DNA of 60,275 nt from Candidatus Enterococcus testudinis (GCF_002140915.1 NZ_NGKU01000001.1:1512186-1572460); one strand, 5' to 3'; positions 1-7,456 are shown, counted from the stretch's first letter. Numbers and translations: made by a program. The notes: generated by a model not told the origin, from the letters alone.

Positions 1-120
1 AACACGATAACTATTTTTATCACGAGTGATTGAAAGAATTATTCCAAATCGTTCATAATAGAGAATCCTATCCACTGTCAAATCCAACATTTCAGCAACT
101 TCCTTAGTATTTATTATTAT
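1..120 (-). CDS. MerR-family transcriptional regulator, N-terminal part, cut by window edge
   Basis: The minus strand reads NTKEVAEMLDLTVDRILYYE and then RFGIILSITRDKNSYRV, which is the winged helix-turn-helix of MerR regulators (TKEVA..L.LT...I.YYERFGI). The rest lies outside the window. No ATG, GTG or TTG lies upstream of the conserved start. The only in-frame ATG is at 88-90, inside the HTH, and a TCCTTCT block at 125-131 (an AGAAGGA ribosome site on this strand) precedes a run of ATA codons. Either a rare ATA start is used or the start codon is damaged. The family is clear; whether the gene is functional is not. Confidence 0.6.
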   Translation of the reverse strand, partial: MIINTKEVAEMLDLTVDRILYYERFGIILSITRDKNSYRV

Positions 121-150
121 CGCGTCCTTCTGTGATTTGAAAATCCCTAA

Positions 151-185
151 ATTAAATGAGTAGACTGGCTCATTGATCATTTAAT
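151..185. repeat. 9-bp inverted repeat upstream of merR fragment
   Basis: ATTAAATGA at 151-159 is matched exactly by TCATTTAAT at 177-185. It lies in the leader between the cut-off MerR gene and the divergent promoter and could be an operator or a weak hairpin. There is no T-run after it. The rest of 121-464 holds one promoter candidate and no gene that can be seen. Confidence 0.35.
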
Positions 186-257
186 TTTTAATGTATGAAG
201 TAAAATTTAGGGCAATTATAAATGAAAAATTTTACTTTTTTTTGTTCAAAAAAATAC

Positions 258-288
258 TTGCTATTGAGTGAACTTCAACGTGTAAACT
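258..288 (+). promoter_or_regulatory. MerR-type promoter candidate (19-bp spacer)
   Basis: TTGCTA (258-263) and TAAACT (283-288) are separated by 19 bp. The spacer begins with an imperfect palindrome, TTGAGTGAACTTCAA. Long spacers with a central dyad are the mark of MerR-activated promoters, and a MerR gene lies divergently just upstream. It points towards the hypothetical gene at 465. Inference from pattern only. Confidence 0.4.
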
Positions 289-464
289 AAGCTTAGATGT
301 AGCATGTCCGTCTGTGAACTAGTTTAAAAAATTTGATTTGAAGGGAATTTAATGGCTTGAGAAATTATTTCCGCATGTATAATCTATATGAACTAAGATT
401 CTTAAATATATATGGTACTGAAAAGGACTAGGGCTTAATGACTGTAGAAAAGGAGGTAGAATTC

Positions 465-872
465 TTGGAAGGAAAAATCTGGAAAATTAGCGGATGTAAC
501 CTTTTTCTTCAAATAGGCGATGCGCGAAGTGAAATCGAGTTGGTACCAAATATTTTTGATATGAAGCTTAAATCTACCTCACTCAAAAGTCCGCTTTTGT
601 TTGAAAAAGATCGGACTAATAGTTTTTATTTTTCAAAGAAGCTAGACATGGTCATAGAGGATAAAAGACAGTACCACTCTTCGATTGGAGGCATCTACTA
701 TTTTCCTACTTGGAAGTGTCTAGGTATAAATTTAGATGATGAAGAATTCACACTAGACGTGCCAAGATATAATTTAGGAAAGATTAAAGGTAATTTATAC
801 CAAATTCAAACATTACAAGTCAAGGAACAGGCTAAATTGTATTGGGAATATACGCTAAAACCTGAGAAATAG
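465..872 (+). CDS. Hypothetical protein (135 aa)
   Basis: I do not recognise this protein. It is mostly polar, with no signal peptide or membrane segment, and has beta-rich stretches (KIWKISGCNLFLQIGD, GGIYYFPTWKCLGINLDDEEF). An upstream ATG exists at 438, but the TTG at 465 is the better start: a full AAAAGGAGG ribosome site (448-456) sits 8 nt before it. The ORF is intact, which stands out among the broken genes on either side. A MerR-type promoter candidate lies about 180 bp upstream and faces it. Confidence 0.55.
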   Translation: MEGKIWKISGCNLFLQIGDARSEIELVPNIFDMKLKSTSLKSPLLFEKDRTNSFYFSKKLDMVIEDKRQYHSSIGGIYYFPTWKCLGINLDDEEFTLDVPRYNLGKIKGNLYQIQTLQVKEQAKLYWEYTLKPEK

Positions 873-998
873 GAAAAAGAATGTTTTCATCCCTCCATAA
901 CTAAGTATATTAATGAAACATGTTCGACTCCTTTTAGTATCATTTTGGCTTTTTGTTATAAATTAATCACAAATTTATATACAATGGAGGTGGTTTTT

Positions 999-2034
999 AT
1001 GTATTGGAGTAGATATATATATATATATATATATAATGATTTGTGCTGTTTTTATTTTAGCCGGTTGTAATGATGACATGAGTGAAAATGAATTTCCGAA
1101 TACGTTAGAATCAAGTTATTCTTCCCAAATCTCAGAAAGGAGTGGAGATTTGCAAAATATGTATTTCGAGTATCAAGCTGTTCCAGAGACATATTATGAA
1201 TTATCTGAAGTTCAAGGCAATTTGGTTGAAATGTTTTATGAGATGTATGAATCTTTGAAGTATGATCAATTGTGAAACGAGCAATTGTGTATCTGCCTGC
1301 CGATTATGATAGTCAAAAGAAATACAATGTCCTCTATCTAATGCATGGGGGTTGGGGAAACGAAACAACTACGTTAGGCACACCAACTGCTTCAACAGAA
1401 TTTAGAGTATTGTTGACCATTTAATTAGTGAAGGGGATATCGATCCACTTATTATTGTGTGTTCAACATATAATAACTTAAGTACTCAGGATAGTGCTAA
1501 CTATTCTTGGGCCTTTAATACGCTTACGGTCAACTATCATAACGAGTTAGTAAACGACCTAATTCCAGCAATTGAAGGAGCATATTCAACCTATGCAGAA
1601 GGAATAGAAATGAACGACATTGAAGCTTCTCGAGACCACCGCGCATTTGCAAGTTTTTCAATAGGGTCAGTTACAACGTGGCACACACTCGTCAATTGCT
1701 TGGATCAATTTCGTTATTTTATACCAATGAGTGGTGCGATGGATTATGAGGGGATCTAGTCGATGCTGCTGTAACAGATTCAAATTATTCACCTGATGAG
1801 TTCTCGATTTTTGCTTTAACTGGATCTAATGACTTTGAATTTGGCAATTTTAATCGACAGATTCAATCAATGGTGACAATGACAAGTGGGAATTTCCGTG
1901 AACAGTCAAGTGACTCAGAGGGAAATATTCTCTTTCATGTTCAGGAGGGCTATTCTCATGATGGACGAGCGGCTACAGAATATACTTTTAATGGATTAAG
2001 ATGGTTGTGGCGGAATGAAGAATCTGAGGGTTAA
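999..2034 (+). pseudogene. Secreted lipoprotein esterase (alpha/beta hydrolase, Esterase D-like), decayed
   Basis: Pieces of one gene can be read in successive frames. They are a lipobox segment ICAVFILAGC, the KKYNVLYLMHGGWGNE segment with the oxyanion HGG, the nucleophile region ASFSIGSVTTWH (G/S-x-S-x-G type), and a C-terminal GYSHDGRAATEY with the likely catalytic His. This order matches putative esterases of the Esterase (PF00756) family, which act on acyl or feruloyl esters. The start ATG at 999 follows AATGGAGGTGG. Frame changes are needed in the AT tract, near 1273, near 1415 and near 1753. The last lies at GGGG, where one extra G would restore the frame. It is non-functional as written. 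Confidence 0.7.
1013..1034 (+). repeat. (AT)11 dinucleotide tract in signal-peptide coding region
   Basis: Eleven AT units lie between the ribosome-site ATG (999) and the lipobox. With 11 units the ATG at 999 is out of frame with the lipobox frame (ATG at 1036). With 12 or 9 units the two would be in frame. Confidence 0.8.
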
Positions 2035-2209
2035 TGTCATCTATTCCATAATAAAACATTTTTTTAATATTGAGAAGTGCTTGGAAGAATTTATTATCTC
2101 ATTTTTAGTGAACCAAAGATTACAGAAGGAAAAAATAATTTTTTTCTGCATACCGAATTTAGATCTTTGAAGATGGAAAAGGGAAGTATATTGTAATTAG
2201 CTTGCAACC

Positions 2210-2449
2210 ATGAGTATACAGCTAGAAAATGCGGCATATGAAGCAAAACAAGGAGCAAATATTTCAAAAATTGATTCCAAAACTACGGAAGAAACCACCG
2301 AGTTTTTGGAGACATATTTTAAACCTTATCCAACAGCACCGGAAAAAGAACTTAAGTATATGGAGATGTACTTTAGCAAAATAATTCTTTCGTTCCATAT
2401 CATTTGTTACATCTTTTCAAAAAATATATATTATCATTATGATCCGTAA
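2210..2449 (+). pseudogene. Fragment, possibly C-terminal part of a TcpC-like conjugation protein
   Basis: The readable part contains SKIDSKTTEETTEFLETYFK and then PYPTAPEKELKYM. From memory this resembles the TETxFLxxFFKLYPTAxxKELxYY segment of Tn916 TcpC-type conjugation proteins, which sit in the conjugation channel. The conserved part stops near residue 51 and is followed by an unrelated hydrophobic tail that runs to a terminator. No ribosome site precedes the ATG at 2210. A stretch in another frame just upstream (2118-2212) may be earlier sequence of the same gene. If the match is right, it is a second trace of the ICE whose integrase end lies at 15.6-18.7 kb. Confidence 0.35.
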
Positions 2450-2483
2450 TCCTATATTGATTTAGGATTGCGGATCTGTTTTT
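2441..2483 (+). terminator. Rho-independent terminator
   Basis: GATCCGTAATCCTA (2441-2454) pairs with TAGGATTGCGGATC (2463-2476), followed by a T-rich run. Confidence 0.75.
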
Positions 2484-2501
2484 ATTTTGGAGGAATAACT
2501 A

Positions 2502-2600
2502 TGTTTAAAAGAGGAATCAGCACTATTTAGAGTCAGTTCTCAAAGAATTGATGTCCATGGAGATTCAGGTAGTGTTGAAGCACTTTAATGCTGCTGTTCA
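2502..2600 (+). pseudogene. Short degraded coding remnant (maybe LamB/YcsF-type end)
   Basis: An ATG at 2502 follows a good GGAGG site but stops after nine codons (MFKRGISTI). The next frame reads ALFRVSSQRIDVHGDSGSVEAL before a stop. The IDVHGDS..A segment faintly recalls the C-terminal CVHGD motif of PxpA/YcsF 5-oxoprolinase subunit A. The identification is weak. The remnant ends just before the left end of the IS element. Confidence 0.25.
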
Positions 2601-2680
2601 ACTGGTGGATAGGCTACAATTAACTAGACAGAAAAATTAAGGTGTGTAGACTAGAAGAAAACTTACCAGGAGGAATTTTT

Positions 2681-2971
2681 ATGTCTAAGAGAACACAAAG
2701 AACTTTTTCACAAGAATTCAAGCAACAAATCGTCAATCTTTACTTAGCTGGAAAGCCACGTGTAGAAATCATTCGAGAATATGAACTAACGGCTTCAGCA
2801 TTTGACAAATGGGTAAAGCAATCTAAAACGAGTGGTTCATTCAAGGGAAAAGATAATCTTACGCCTGAACAAAAAGAATTGTTAGAACTACGTAAAAGAA
2901 ACCAGCAATTAGAAATGGAAAATGATATTTTAAAGCAAGCAGCGCTGATATTCGGACGAAGAGACAAGTAA
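2681..2971 (+). CDS. IS3-family transposase OrfA (helix-turn-helix protein)
   Basis: The gene encodes 96 residues beginning MSKRTQRTFSQEFKQQIVNL, the IS3 OrfA helix-turn-helix that binds the IS ends. A leucine-zipper-like coiled coil follows (LLELRKRNQQLEMENDILKQ). ATG 2681 has AGGAGG 9 nt upstream and is preferred to the upstream start at 2642. A TTTAAAG heptamer at 2929-2935 lies near the end in the right phase (T TTA AAG) for -1 ribosomal slippage into OrfB. That is how IS3 elements make the OrfAB transposase. Confidence 0.85.
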   Translation: MSKRTQRTFSQEFKQQIVNLYLAGKPRVEIIREYELTASAFDKWVKQSKTSGSFKGKDNLTPEQKELLELRKRNQQLEMENDILKQAALIFGRRDK

Positions 2972-3006
2972 TCGATGCGAATAAGCATCTTTACCCTATA
3001 TCAGCG

Positions 3007-3843
3007 ATGTGCAGAATATTAGGTCTATCACGTCAGTCCTATGATTATCAATCAAAACCAAAGAAAGACGAATCAGAACTTGAAGAAGCAGTCGCTGAAG
3101 AATTTATCCGCAGCCGAAAGGCCTACGGCTCAAGAAAAATAAAAAAATCCTTATCAAAACGAGGCATTCAGATCAGCCGACGAAAAATTAGTAGAATCAT
3201 GAAAAATAGAGGATTAAAATCGAGCTATACTGTTGCTTATTTTAAAGTACATCATTCTACTTGCAATGAAGCCAAAACGACAAACGTATTGAATCGTAAA
3301 TTCTTAAGAGACAACCCATTAGAAGCGATCGTAACAGACTTGACTTATGTACGAGTCGGGAAAAAATGGAATTATGTCTGTTTCATTTTGGATCTGTTCA
3401 ATCGAGAAATTCTCGGCTATGCTTGTGGAGAACATAAAGATGCCGTTCTAGTAAAAAAAGCATTTAGCCGTATCAAACAACCTCTGACAGAGGTTGAGAT
3501 TTTTCATATTGATCGTGGAAAAGAGTTTGATAACCAAGCTATTGATGAATTATTAACAACTTTTGACATCAATCGATCATTGAGTCATAAAGGCTGTCCT
3601 TTTGATAATGCCGTAGCTGAATCAACTTTTAAGTCGTTGAAAGTAGAATTTGTCTATCAATACACATTTGAAACCTTACAACAATTGGATTTGGAGTTGT
3701 TTGACTATGTCAATTGGTGGAACCACCTTCGGTTGCACGGTACACTTGGCTACGAGACACCGGTTGGTTACCGTAACCAGAGATTGGCGCAGCGAATCCT
3801 TGATAATGAGCTCGGAAGTGCTAACGCTAGCAAGGCAGTCTAA
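3007..3843 (+). CDS. IS3-family transposase OrfB (DDE integrase domain)
   Basis: This is the catalytic half. An HTH_21-like segment (SRKAYGSRKIKKSLSKRGIQ) precedes an rve integrase core with the DDE triad in IVTDLTYV, FHIDRGKEF and NAVAESTFKSLK. The frame is open back to 2935, directly after the TTTAAAG slippery site, so the natural product is probably an OrfAB fusion rather than a protein starting at 3007. The usual second-Asp motif HSDRGSQY reads HIDRGKEF, a small departure. The frame is intact, so the element may still be active. Confidence 0.85.
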   Translation: MCRILGLSRQSYDYQSKPKKDESELEEAVAEEFIRSRKAYGSRKIKKSLSKRGIQISRRKISRIMKNRGLKSSYTVAYFKVHHSTCNEAKTTNVLNRKFLRDNPLEAIVTDLTYVRVGKKWNYVCFILDLFNREILGYACGEHKDAVLVKKAFSRIKQPLTEVEIFHIDRGKEFDNQAIDELLTTFDINRSLSHKGCPFDNAVAESTFKSLKVEFVYQYTFETLQQLDLELFDYVNWWNHLRLHGTLGYETPVGYRNQRLAQRILDNELGSANASKAV

Positions 3844-3952
3844 CTTTAACTGTTAGCTCCTGCCGAAGATCGTCACATCCGAGGAGGCTCATTGTCAAGG
3901 ACAATCGGAATAGCATACGGAAAGAAGTTCTGCACCTTATAAAATTTGTCAA

Positions 3953-4186
3953 AAAAACTGTTGCCATTCCAGTAATTCAATTTCATAATTTTGTGCATTA
4001 GTATTTCCTATTATTGCATGTATACTTGATTACCTAATACTATTAGAAATTTTGTCAGAAAAGGGAGTAATTTAAAAAGATCGCTATTTAATAAATTTTC
4101 TAGTTATTACTAGGCCGAGAGAAAGTATCTCGTCTCTGACATGAATTTTGATTACTGATAAATTTAAATATAAGTCGATTTTTCAT
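3953..4186. other. Intergenic, no gene seen
   Basis: The AT-rich stretch between the IS end and the SDR promoter has stops in all frames and no strong hairpin with a T-run. Confidence 0.5.
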
Positions 4187-4217
4187 TTGACTGAGAGCGT
4201 ACTCTCAGGTTTATCGT
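4187..4217 (+). promoter_or_regulatory. MerR-type promoter of the SDR gene
   Basis: TTGACT (4187-4192) and TATCGT (4212-4217) have a 19-bp spacer that carries the palindrome CTGAGAG-CGTA-CTCTCAG. It is one of five near-identical promoters in this window, all likely controlled by the MerR protein at 6284. Confidence 0.8.
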
Positions 4218-4251
4218 ATTGTAGTTAAATAAAATATGGAGGTATTTCTAG

Positions 4252-4995
4252 ATGTCAGTCAAAAACAAAGTTATCATAATTACGGGTGCTTCTTCAGGTA
4301 TTGGAGAAGCAACGGCAGAGCTTTTAGCAAGTAATGGGGCAAAAGTTGTCTTGGCTGCTAGAAGAGAAGAACGGCTTTCAAAAATTGTAGAGAGTATCAA
4401 AACAGAAGGTGGAGAGGCTAGTTATAAAGTAACGGATGTAACGAAACAAGAATCTGTTCAAAAATTAGTTGATTTTGCTATTGAAAAGTATGGGAAATTA
4501 GATGTTATATTTAATAATGCAGGAATTATGCCTACTTCACCAATAAGCTCATTACAAGTAGATGAATGGAAAAAAACAGTAGATATTAATTTGATGGGAG
4601 TATTATATGGTGTTGCTGCAGTTATGCCGATTTTTACTCAACAAAAGCATGGACAAATTATCACGACATCATCTGTTGCAGGAATAAAGTCATTTGCTGG
4701 CTCAGGTGTTTATGGTGCAACTAAGTTTGCAGTAAGAAACCTAATGGAAGTCATCCGAATGGAAAGTGCTCAAGAAGGTACAAATATCAGAACAGCAACT
4801 CTATATCCAGCCGCTATCAATACTGAACTTTTGGATACAATCACTAATAAGGCTGCAAAAGAAAGAATGACTGAGCATTATAATAAGGTTGGAATTACTC
4901 CGGATGCTGTTGCAAGAGTTGTTTTCTTTGCAATAGATCAACCAGAAGATGTAAATGTTAATGAATTTACGATATATCCAACGAAACAAGTTTGA
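4252..4995 (+). CDS. Short-chain dehydrogenase/reductase
   Basis: This 247-residue classical SDR is a soluble NAD(P)-dependent oxidoreductase of alcohols or carbonyls. It shows the cofactor loop TGASSGIG (residues 11-18), the structural NNAG (88-91), catalytic Ser near 141 and the Y-x-x-x-K pair at Y154/K158 (VYGATK). Acidic and basic residues after the second strand (AARREER) favour NADP. The start follows ATGGAGGT. A 19-bp-spacer MerR promoter directly upstream places it in the electrophile or aldehyde stress regulon. The substrate cannot be told from sequence. Confidence 0.9.
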   Translation: MSVKNKVIIITGASSGIGEATAELLASNGAKVVLAARREERLSKIVESIKTEGGEASYKVTDVTKQESVQKLVDFAIEKYGKLDVIFNNAGIMPTSPISSLQVDEWKKTVDINLMGVLYGVAAVMPIFTQQKHGQIITTSSVAGIKSFAGSGVYGATKFAVRNLMEVIRMESAQEGTNIRTATLYPAAINTELLDTITNKAAKERMTEHYNKVGITPDAVARVVFFAIDQPEDVNVNEFTIYPTKQV

Positions 4996-5057
4996 TGAAA
5001 AAAGGATTAGGTGCAGATGGCAGAGGTGGTCAATTTTGGATGCCGTATTCAACAGGA

Positions 5058-5098
5058 AAACACACTACAGATACTCTAATTCTGTAGTGTGTTTGTTT
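5058..5098. terminator. Bidirectional terminator
   Basis: AAACACACTACAGA (5058-5071) pairs perfectly with TCTGTAGTGTGTTT (5081-5094), with a T-run to the right and an A-run to the left. It separates the convergent SDR and cupin genes. Confidence 0.85.
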
Positions 5099-5104
5099 TA
5101 CTAT

Positions 5105-5512
5105 TTATGGTAGCTTATTATATTCCTCAACATTTACTGGTTCCATCCAGTCGGTACCACCATTTTCAATATTAGTCGTGATAGAAATATGAGTGAACCA
5201 ACTATCATTTGCAGCGCCATGCCAGTGTTTAACATTCATTGGAATTTGGACGACATCACCCTGAGACAGTGCTTGTGCTTCCTTACCTTCTTCTTGGTAC
5301 CAACCTCTGCCATCTGTAACAAGAAGAATTTGTCCTCCTTTGTGTGAGTGCCAATTATTCACACAGCCAGGAGCAAAAGTAATATTGCTTGTAGGACAAT
5401 TTAAATCATTTTTCGGTACCAACGGTTGACGATAAACTTCTCCATTAAAATAAGGGCTATCAAAAAGTTCTCCTAATGCAAAAACAGGACTACTATCTGG
5501 TTGCTTTGTCAT
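5105..5512 (-). CDS. Cupin-domain protein
   Basis: This protein of 135 residues is a single small-barrel cupin. The metal-binding motifs are seen: motif 1 NNWHSHKGGQILLVTDGRGW (two His plus later residues) and motif 2 GDVVQIPMNVKHWHGA (His). Such proteins bind a divalent metal and may be isomerases, dioxygenases or sensors. The usual start is ATG 5512, since AAAGGAAG lies 9 nt upstream; the TTG at 5530 overlaps that ribosome site. Transcription comes from its own 19-bp MerR-type promoter. Cupins of this type often sit beside SDR and CMD genes, as here. Confidence 0.85.
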   Translation of the reverse strand: MTKQPDSSPVFALGELFDSPYFNGEVYRQPLVPKNDLNCPTSNITFAPGCVNNWHSHKGGQILLVTDGRGWYQEEGKEAQALSQGDVVQIPMNVKHWHGAANDSWFTHISITTNIENGGTDWMEPVNVEEYNKLP

Positions 5513-5544
5513 GTAAAATCTTCCTTTCAAATCAAGTTACCTTA

Positions 5545-5575
5545 AATATACTCTTGATAGTACACTCTCAGTCAA
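5545..5575 (-). promoter_or_regulatory. MerR-type promoter of the cupin gene
   Basis: On the minus strand, TTGACT (5575-5570), a 19-bp spacer with GAGAG...CTATC, and TATATT (5550-5545). One half-site differs from the consensus (CTATC for CTCTC). Confidence 0.75.
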
Positions 5576-5603
5576 ATCTTTTCTTGTGGAAAATAGCATC
5601 GAA

Positions 5604-6182
5604 CTAAGGAATAATTATTTCAATTTGAGATGTTAATTGATTCCGATTTAGAAACTGATGCTTTTCTATTGTATAATGCATAAACCCAGTTGAATCGAAT
5701 TCATTTATGATATTAAATAAGATCTTATTACTATTATAATCGTTTAGTAAAACTAATTTATTAATTCCCTTAACAGTAAAAAAATCATATGTTTCAAATG
5801 TTTCCACTAAGATTCTATTCATATTACCTTCAGGTATAAGAAATACTCTATTTCCATACGACTCAAATTCCTCTTCAGCTAGCTGGATCGATAATGATAA
5901 TTGAATAATTTCTTGCACAGAGTCCATGTTATACTTGATAAAAATAATTCTGTTTAGGAAACGATATTGTTCCATCTGTGAAGGAGAGTGTGCTGTAACA
6001 CTTTTAATTACTCGATCTCTAAAAGCCTGTTCACCGTTCAGATCAAAACCGACAACAATTATTAAAAATTCATCATCTAAAACGCGAGAACGATATAAGA
6101 GAAATAGATCTTCATAAACACTGTCTATCAAATAGTCATTTAATCCGAATAAAATAATTGAAGACGCCTGTTTTTGTCGCAT
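5604..6182 (-). CDS. Orphan protein resembling the N-terminal domain of glucose-6-phosphate dehydrogenase
   Basis: This protein of 192 residues starts SSIILFGLNDYLIDSVYEDLF, followed by LYRSRVLDDEFLIIVVGFDL and FRDRVIKSV. The order echoes the Zwf start (ILFGATGDLAKRKLFPALFN, then IIG..R, then FR..V). The dinucleotide loop GxxGDL is replaced by GLNDYLI, and the catalytic C-terminal domain is absent, so dehydrogenase activity is unlikely. It ends naturally before the cupin promoter. The ribosome site is AGAGAGG. The gene has its own 19-bp MerR promoter, so it belongs to the regulon. The role is unknown; NADP(H) sensing or binding is one guess. Confidence 0.55.
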   Translation of the reverse strand: MRQKQASSIILFGLNDYLIDSVYEDLFLLYRSRVLDDEFLIIVVGFDLNGEQAFRDRVIKSVTAHSPSQMEQYRFLNRIIFIKYNMDSVQEIIQLSLSIQLAEEEFESYGNRVFLIPEGNMNRILVETFETYDFFTVKGINKLVLLNDYNSNKILFNIINEFDSTGFMHYTIEKHQFLNRNQLTSQIEIIIP

Positions 6183-6212
6183 ACTTAATTACCTCTCTGA
6201 GTTATTAAAATA

Positions 6213-6243
6213 AAGATACACTTGAGAGCATACTCTAAGTCAA
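6213..6243 (-). promoter_or_regulatory. MerR-type promoter of the G6PDH-N-like gene
   Basis: On the minus strand, TTGACT (6243-6238), a 19-bp spacer containing TAGAGTATGCTCTCAAG, and TATCTT (6218-6213). It is nearly identical to the promoter at 12137. Confidence 0.8.
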
Positions 6244-6283
6244 TAAAAAAAACAGGAATTTTTGTATCCTCCATAAAATTTAA

Positions 6284-6742
6284 TTATTCAGAGAAGTTAT
6301 GAAGTGCATCAACTTTTTGTTTTATCCTAATAATTTCTTCGGGAACTTCGGATTCATCCATTGAATCGTGTACAGTCGTAGTTCCTGCTTTTTTGGAAAC
6401 TTCGTAACGCCATTTTTTGTACTGAATAAATTCCAAGTATTCTTCTAATTGTGCTATTTGTTCTTTGACTGCAATTTCTCTTTCTTCAAACATCTTAAGG
6501 CGTTCATTGATAGTATCGTCACCTTCCATTGCCCAATCAACAAATTGTTTGATATCCCGAATGGACATCCCAGTATTTTTCAAACAGTCGATGAGGAAAA
6601 GCCAAGAAAAATCTTCTTTCTTAAATAGGCGAATACCACGTTCACTCCGTTCTACAAAAGGTAACAAACCTGCCTTTGAATAATATCTTAATGTGTGTGG
6701 AGAAGTATTAACAATTTTCGCTGCTTCAGCTACAGTATACAT
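6284..6742 (-). CDS. MerR-family regulator of the AdhR/NmlR type
   Basis: About 152 residues. The N-terminal winged HTH reads YTVAEAAKIVNTSPHTLRYY and then SKAGLLPFVERSERGIRLF. The linker FLIDCLKNTGMSIRDIKQFV has a single Cys near residue 53, the position of the electrophile-sensing Cys in AdhR/NmlR proteins, followed by the dimer coiled coil (ERLKMFEEREIAVKEQIAQL). There are no metal-binding Cys clusters, so aldehydes, quinones or similar electrophiles are the likelier signal than metals. The start is one of ATG 6742, TTG 6745 or ATG 6751, behind GGAG at 6757-6754; the ATG at 6784 lies in an operator. It is the obvious regulator of the 19-bp-spacer promoters here. Confidence 0.85.
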   Translation of the reverse strand: MYTVAEAAKIVNTSPHTLRYYSKAGLLPFVERSERGIRLFKKEDFSWLFLIDCLKNTGMSIRDIKQFVDWAMEGDDTINERLKMFEEREIAVKEQIAQLEEYLEFIQYKKWRYEVSKKAGTTTVHDSMDESEVPEEIIRIKQKVDALHNFSE

Positions 6743-6767
6743 CAAATTCATCACTCCAATATATTGT

Positions 6768-6784
6768 TTGAGAGTTATTCTCAA
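6768..6784 (-). promoter_or_regulatory. Operator in the merR leader (autoregulation)
   Basis: TTGAGAGTTATTCTCAA is the same 17-bp dyad as in the five target promoters. Here it lies downstream of a conventional merR promoter candidate (TTGTAA, 17 bp, TAAACT on the minus strand) and has no good -35 at the MerR distance. That layout fits repression rather than activation. Confidence 0.6.
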
Positions 6785-6843
6785 GTCTGGTTCTAGTTTA
6801 ACATTTGATTTATACTCTTACAAGTTTCACATAAGATAGTCTA

Positions 6844-6874
6844 TTGACTGAGAGTGCGCTCTCAAGTGTATTCT
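6844..6874 (+). promoter_or_regulatory. MerR-type promoter of the lipoprotein gene
   Basis: TTGACT (6844-6849), a 19-bp spacer with the palindrome GAGAGTGCGCTCTC, and TATTCT (6869-6874). Confidence 0.85.
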
Positions 6875-6904
6875 TAGTTTACTTAGAAAATTGGAGGGGG
6901 TTTC

Positions 6905-7414
6905 TTGAAATTTTATATTATTGTTGTCCTGCTAGGGCTTTTTAGCTTATCGGCGTGCGAACAGCGAGGACAAGAAAAAGACAGTAATAACTTCACAAGC
7001 TCGCAGTCAACAAAAAAAAGTGAGGATAGTTTAATGGAGGAAACACAAATGACAACTACACAGGTTAAAGTAATAGTAGGAACACAAGAACTAAAAGCAG
7101 AATTTTACGATAATGCTACAACAAAAGCTTTGATTAACGATTTTCCACTAACTGTGCCTATGATGGATTTATACTCTAGAGAGATGTGTTACCGTTTCGA
7201 TAGAGCTTTACCAGCAGACGAGGCTGAAACAAGTGGGTATGAAGTAGGTGACATAGCCTATTGGACTCCTAGACACAGCTTCGTAATTTTTTATGAACAA
7301 AACAACGAAGTAATAAGTGATCTACAAAAGATTGGAAGGATAACTTCTGGAGTTGAGATATTCAAAAAAACCGGGGATATAGAAGTTACATTTGATTATT
7401 TAGATTATCTATAA
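6905..7414 (+). CDS. Cyclophilin-like-fold lipoprotein
   Basis: 169 residues with a TTG start 4 nt after GGAGGGGG. A lipoprotein signal ends in the lipobox LFSLSAC, so the protein should be lipid-anchored outside the membrane. A Ser/Thr/Lys-rich linker and a C-terminal domain follow (VKVIVGTQELKAEFYDNATT, GDIAYWTPRHSFVIFYEQ) of the kind called cyclophilin-like fold or DUF4430-like. Such domains commonly occur with flavodoxin, SDR and cupin genes in Firmicutes. It is transcribed from a MerR-type promoter, divergent from merR. No enzymatic role is established for the family. Confidence 0.75.
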   Translation: MKFYIIVVLLGLFSLSACEQRGQEKDSNNFTSSQSTKKSEDSLMEETQMTTTQVKVIVGTQELKAEFYDNATTKALINDFPLTVPMMDLYSREMCYRFDRALPADEAETSGYEVGDIAYWTPRHSFVIFYEQNNEVISDLQKIGRITSGVEIFKKTGDIEVTFDYLDYL

Positions 7415-7456
7415 TAAACCTGTATAATTAAAATTCTACTGAGGGGAATGATTGCT

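Larger units (their letters stand above)
2625..3952 (+). mobile_element. IS3-family insertion sequence (about 1.33 kb)
   Basis: The element has two overlapping transposase frames and imperfect ends. The left end starts TAGACAGAAAAATTAAGGTG; the right end, read inwards, starts TTGACAAATTTTATAAGGTG. They share GACA and AAGGTG at the same offsets. No target duplication is obvious. Exact ends are uncertain by a few bases. Length and two-frame layout fit the IS3 group. Confidence 0.75.

Noticed and set aside
2642-2680. Longer start for IS3 OrfA
   Set aside because: It covers the AGGAGG ribosome site of the ATG at 2681 and the family start is MSKRxxRxFSxEFK.
4995-5090. Short frame directly after the SDR stop (MKKGLGADGRGGQFWMPYST)
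   Set aside because: It runs through the terminator and has no ribosome site. It may be a gene remnant, but nothing supports a product.
6284-6742. Metal-sensing MerR (CueR/ZntR type)
   Set aside because: No C-terminal Cys pair or metal loop; only the single Cys near residue 53.
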